From Mesostigma viride (Eukaryota; Streptophyta; Mesostigmatophyceae; Mesostigmatales; Mesostigmataceae): a stretch of DNA of 64,000 bases. Shown piece by piece: positions 60,896 through 64,000 of the stretch (positions are counted from its first letter, which is position 1; each line of letters opens with the position of its first letter). Position numbers and translations under genes: made by a program. The notes beneath the pieces are model-generated. The model did not search any database. It was not told the DNA's origin and worked only from the letters and a program-made list of their open reading frames with translations. Where the stretch lies: positions 5,387,590-5,451,589 of the forward strand of contig RPFO01000065.1 in assembly GCA_009746045.1 (NCBI GenBank), written 5' to 3'.

Positions 60896-61241
60896 TTTTG
60901 GAGCAATCGGAAACGTGGCTAGACGCGTGGGAGAGTTTGCCGGCAACGCTATCAAGAGGGTCGGCGACGGGGCGGCCATCGTGTCAGCTGTCAAGAAAGC
61001 CGGGCACGTCGCTGGCGAAGTCATCTCAAAAATTGGCGACGGGGCGCGGGCTGCCAAACAGGCGGCGGGCATTGTCGATTCCGCGCTCGGACACATCCCA
61101 TCCAACATGATCGCGAAGAGTACGCTGCTCGGGAAAGCGTACTCGGTCGCAAACACTGGTCTGAGCGCCTTGTCCAACCTCGAAAGACGGGTTGATGGAG
61201 CGAAGGTAAAAAATCCCATACTCGGCCAGCTTCTTCAGTAA
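60885..61241 (+). CDS. amphipathic pVI/pX-like virion protein
   Basis: 118 codons from ATG 60885, overlapping the end of the penton-like gene by 11 bp. Low-complexity Ala/Gly/Lys helices with repeated VARRVGEFAGNAIKRVGDG- and VISKIGDGARAAK-type amphipathic segments. This composition and position (next to penton and major capsid genes) resembles the membrane-active pVI-like or pX-like proteins of adenoviruses and adintoviruses. Assignment is by character, not by a clear motif. Confidence 0.45.
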   Translation: MKVNFGAIGNVARRVGEFAGNAIKRVGDGAAIVSAVKKAGHVAGEVISKIGDGARAAKQAAGIVDSALGHIPSNMIAKSTLLGKAYSVANTGLSALSNLERRVDGAKVKNPILGQLLQ

Positions 61242-61256
61242 AAATATCTCATTCGA

Positions 61257-62558
61257 ATGTATACACAATCTATGGCTTCGGACAATTCCTGGTACTCGCG
61301 CGCTATCCCCAAGTCCATGCAATACCTCGTGAAGGCGCTGGGTCAGCACACGACTCAACGAGTCCATCTCAGCACCCTCTCAGCAAGCGACGGCATCAAA
61401 CAAGGGTCTGTGGTCGCGGTCCGCCTCCCCACGTCCGGGTTCGTGGACTTGCACTCCTTCGCAATGTTTTTCACGGGGACCCCCACGACCACGGCGGGGT
61501 TCGCAAAGTTCCCCGCGTACACGTCCTCCATCATCAGGCGCCTCGAGGTACTGGCAGGAGGTCAGACCGTCGACAGCATCAACGACTACTCCCAGCTGTT
61601 CCATACGCTGCTCTCGGTGCACGGCGGTGTCGAGTACAATCTCGCGCAGGCTCCCGCTGGTTGGTCGAAGAATAACAACATCGTCACCGCTGACGTGGCG
61701 CACTCTCACAAACAACGTGAAGGCAAACACCGCAGTGGACGGCGTCATTGACCACTTTTTGGGATTCCTGAGCGGCGAGCCTCGGATCGTGGATCTGAGT
61801 CTCTTCCCCCCCATCGAGATCCGAATCACACTCATGGACGGAGGGGTGATGCTCCTAGCGTGGCGCAGCAGCTGCTGCGATGGCATCGTGGCCGTTGACG
61901 CAGCGACAGGTGTTGGTTTCGAACTGAGCAACATCCACTTTAGCATCGACACGTACAGGTTCCAAGAAGATATCGTGGGCCAGATTTTCTCGTCCAGGCT
62001 TGCCGAGGGTGGAACTCTCTCCTTCAAGTGGCGGACGTGGCAGTCCACCAAACAGTCGCTCGGGACTCGCACTCCCTATGCCATCAAGGCGTCGCTGTCT
62101 TCCGCGTCCGCCAGCAAACTCCTGGCGATTCAGGTTGCTGCCGGCGCGGACGTGACCAACGCATCTGGCAATACGATGTTCAATCACATCGCGGATGGTA
62201 TGACTTCCTACCAATACGACATCAACGGATCCAACCTAGCGCCTGGATACCGTACGAACGCAACGGAGGCGTGGATCAATCTGTTGTCGCGTTCGGTGAC
62301 CAAGGGAATGTTTTGTCCTGTGTCCGTGAGGGCATGACTCCTACCACGTGGCTAAACAACAACTTCACGATGGCGTGTCACCTTAATATGCCGTGTGCCG
62401 GTCCAGAGTACATGAGCGGCCTTGACCTTCGTGGCACGGCATCGGTGGTCACGCTGCGAGTCGAGAAGGGAGCAACGGACTGCATTTCCTACATCTTCAC
62501 GGAATGCGAATCAAAGATGGACATCGCTGCAGGCAGGCAGGCAGCCGTGTACCTCTAA
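61257..62558 (+). pseudogene. PLV major capsid protein, frameshifted
   Basis: About 430 codons over three frames: 61257-~61700 (SSIIRRLEVLAGGQTVDSIN), ~61700-62337 (FELSNIHFSIDTYRFQ) and ~62330-62558 (MACHLNMPCAGPEYMSGLDL). These are characteristic of double-jelly-roll major capsid proteins of Polinton-like viruses: an IRRLEV..GGQ.V..I..Y..LF block after the first strands, an N-hydrophobic-F/D region in the middle and a GLDLRG-like block near the end. Frame changes lie near 61,690-61,720 and 62,310-62,340. As assembled it cannot make full-length capsid protein. Confidence 0.75.
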
Positions 62559-62586
62559 AAAATATATACGTGTGTAATGACAAACG

Positions 62587-62778
62587 ATGGACTACTTTCG
62601 AGACCCTAGCATCACAGCTAATCCGTTTAACAGGTTGAAGTTGATTTTTGACATTCCTGAAATGGCAGATTCTGGTCTGTCCATGACAATGCCAGCTAGA
62701 CGAGCATTGCCCCTTCTCCCCACCTTCAAGTATCCGCTACCAAACTCTAAAAATAATGTGACGATGATATTATATTAG
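62587..62778 (+). CDS. 63-codon hypothetical protein
   Basis: ATG at 62587, preceded by an A/T-rich stretch (aaaaaatatatacg) similar to other viral upstream regions. No recognised motif, and no membrane segment; Pro-rich C-terminus. Could be a small virion gene or chance. Confidence 0.35.
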   Translation: MDYFRDPSITANPFNRLKLIFDIPEMADSGLSMTMPARRALPLLPTFKYPLPNSKNNVTMILY

Positions 62779-62782
62779 CTCC

Positions 62783-64000
62783 ATGTCGTTTGATTATGGT
62801 ATTTGTCCTGCTTTGATTCGCAAGAAGCGCAAACCGGCAAGGACAGCGCCGTCAATCACGTTAACAACTACACACGGACTGTATCCTAGCGCGGTACCGA
62901 TTACAATGACAGCAGCATTCAGCGAAACAGTCACCGGGTTCACCTTGGGTGATATCGTTGTCATAAATGGTACTGCATCTGGTTTAACGGGTAGCGGCGC
63001 CTCTTACACATTCTCTGTGACTCCAGCTGTAGCTTATTCACTGACAACAGTCACTGTTGGAGGGAACGCAGCAAGCAGCGTGCTAGGAACCGGCAACACC
63101 GCAGCAACTCCGTTAGTCTTCACGTATTCGCCACCTCCAACGGTAACCCTCGCGACGACCGCGGGCTTGACGCCATCCTCATCACCCGTGGACGTGACAG
63201 CCACGTTCAGCAGGTCGGTGACGGGGTTCGCGTTGGGCGACATCACCGTGACCAACGGGACCGCCGCCAACCTGACCGGAAGTGGGGCGTCGTACGCCTT
63301 CCAAGTGACGCCAACCATCGCCAATTCTTCAACGAACGTCAGCGTGGGCGCGGGCACTGTTGTGGACGCATCGACAGGGAACGCCAACGCGGCATCTAAC
63401 ACACTGTCGTTCACGTACTCGGCAAATCCGTCGGTGACTCTTGCGTCCGGAACCCGACGGGTGCGTTTACCCAGTCACGGCCACTTTTAGCACGTCGGTC
63501 CGGGTTCGCGTTGGGCGACATCGCCGTAACCAACGGAACCGCGTCCAACTTGCTGGGAAGTGGCGCCACGTACACGTTCGATGTGACCCTACCATGTCGG
63601 ACTTCGTGACGACGGTAAGCGTGGGCGCGGGCACCGTGACGAGCGCAACGTCAGGGCTTGGAAACACAGCATCAAACGCTGTCATTCACGTACAATTACA
63701 ACCCGGCAACGGACCCCGCGCTGTTCGCGTGGTACGATCCGTCCGACAGCGCCACGGTGTTCAGCAACACGTCGGCACAACCCAGCAAAACACGGGCGGG
63801 AACGTGATGCGCGTGAACGACAAGGGCCGAACGGGTACCACGTGACGCAGGCAACTTCCGCCAAGTGCCCGACACTGGATACGGCGGAGCTGAACTCGAA
63901 ACGGTCCCTCCGTTTATTAACTCGCGGTCTGGCTTGTTGGAGTCCGTGAACAATTTCTGGAACGCGGGGGGTAAGTGCGAGTGTTTTTATAGTCGCCAAA
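62783..64000 (+). CDS. bacterial-Ig-like / lectin-like adhesin, frameshifted and running off the window
   Basis: After a basic start, three or more ~95-residue repeats follow. Each has a Pro-hydrophobic TxTAxF pattern, a V(T/S)GF(T/A)LGDI core and NGTA..LTGSGASY, typical of bacterial Ig-like domains in surface proteins. The frame shifts near 63,440, 63,590 and 63,780. Near 63,720 comes FAWYDPSDSATVFSN and then a NDKGRTG segment, the W-D-x-S-D...ND-K-G signature of LamG/concanavalin-like lectin domains in viral and bacterial fibres. The frame is open to the last base. Probably host-cell attachment. Confidence 0.6.

Noticed and set aside
46880-64000. Virophage or giant-virus fragment
   Set aside because: Gene set and size fit a PLV. 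No cysteine protease of virophage type or NCLDV core genes such as large RNA polymerase subunits were seen. Not fully excluded, because the right end is missing.

Overview
The window looks like nuclear DNA of a eukaryotic alga, most likely of the green lineage. The support is spliced genes with GT-AG introns, a short interstitial CCCTAAA-type telomere repeat, chromodomain Ty3/gypsy and L1-like retroelements, split-direct-repeat elements laid out like the PAT/TOC1 group, and a degraded Polinton-like virus (PLV). The organism is an inference; no rRNA, organelle or diagnostic host gene is present.

Layout. 0.3-8.2 kb: exons on the minus strand of one (possibly two) charged, low-complexity genes of unknown function. 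Most inspected introns carry a short palindrome centred on CTGCAG or CCGCAG/TCGCAG, and one intron holds a split-direct-repeat retroelement (2.9-4.8 kb). 8.4-12.0 kb: three tandem arrays (58-, 30- and 37-bp units). 12.7-13.3 kb: very AT-rich, no gene. 13.6-15.6 kb: a second split-direct-repeat element with the same layout as the first. 15.6-19.0 kb: a three-exon plus-strand gene resembling a DDE-type transposase. 19.2-24.9 kb: a 173-bp satellite (reverse orientation), long GAGT/GGGT/GGGA microsatellites, little coding, then the same 173-bp satellite family in forward orientation.

24.95-39.03 kb: a young Ty3/gypsy retrotransposon on the minus strand, with 689-bp LTRs, a polypurine tract, a leader ORF resembling the RNase H1 hybrid-binding/viroplasmin domain, gag, pol, a 1,273-bp tandem triplication that breaks pol, and a 722-codon ORF downstream of pol. 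It sits inside the 173-bp satellite. 39.4-46.0 kb: LINE fragments interrupted by a fold-back composite element (42.05-44.16 kb), which itself contains a nested TIR element. 46.1-46.7 kb: telomere-like repeat and an inverted-repeat array.

46.9-64.0 kb (runs off the window): an integrated PLV-like genome. Replication and integration genes (primase-helicase, tyrosine recombinase, AT-hook protein, A32-like packaging ATPase, coiled-coil protein) lie on minus. Virion genes (fibre-like proteins, zinc-finger basic protein, penton-like protein, pVI/pX-like protein, major capsid protein, Ig/lectin-like protein) lie on plus, diverging from a 24-bp gap at 55.96 kb. Many genes carry single-base frameshifts. 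The helicase and recombinase genes are each split by a clean insertion, with 5-bp target duplications, of a composite made of multi-hairpin palindromes alternating with segments that carry a tRNA-like Pol III B-box. A third composite of the same design lies in a LINE at 42 kb. This fold-back/B-box element group is the best candidate here for something undescribed.
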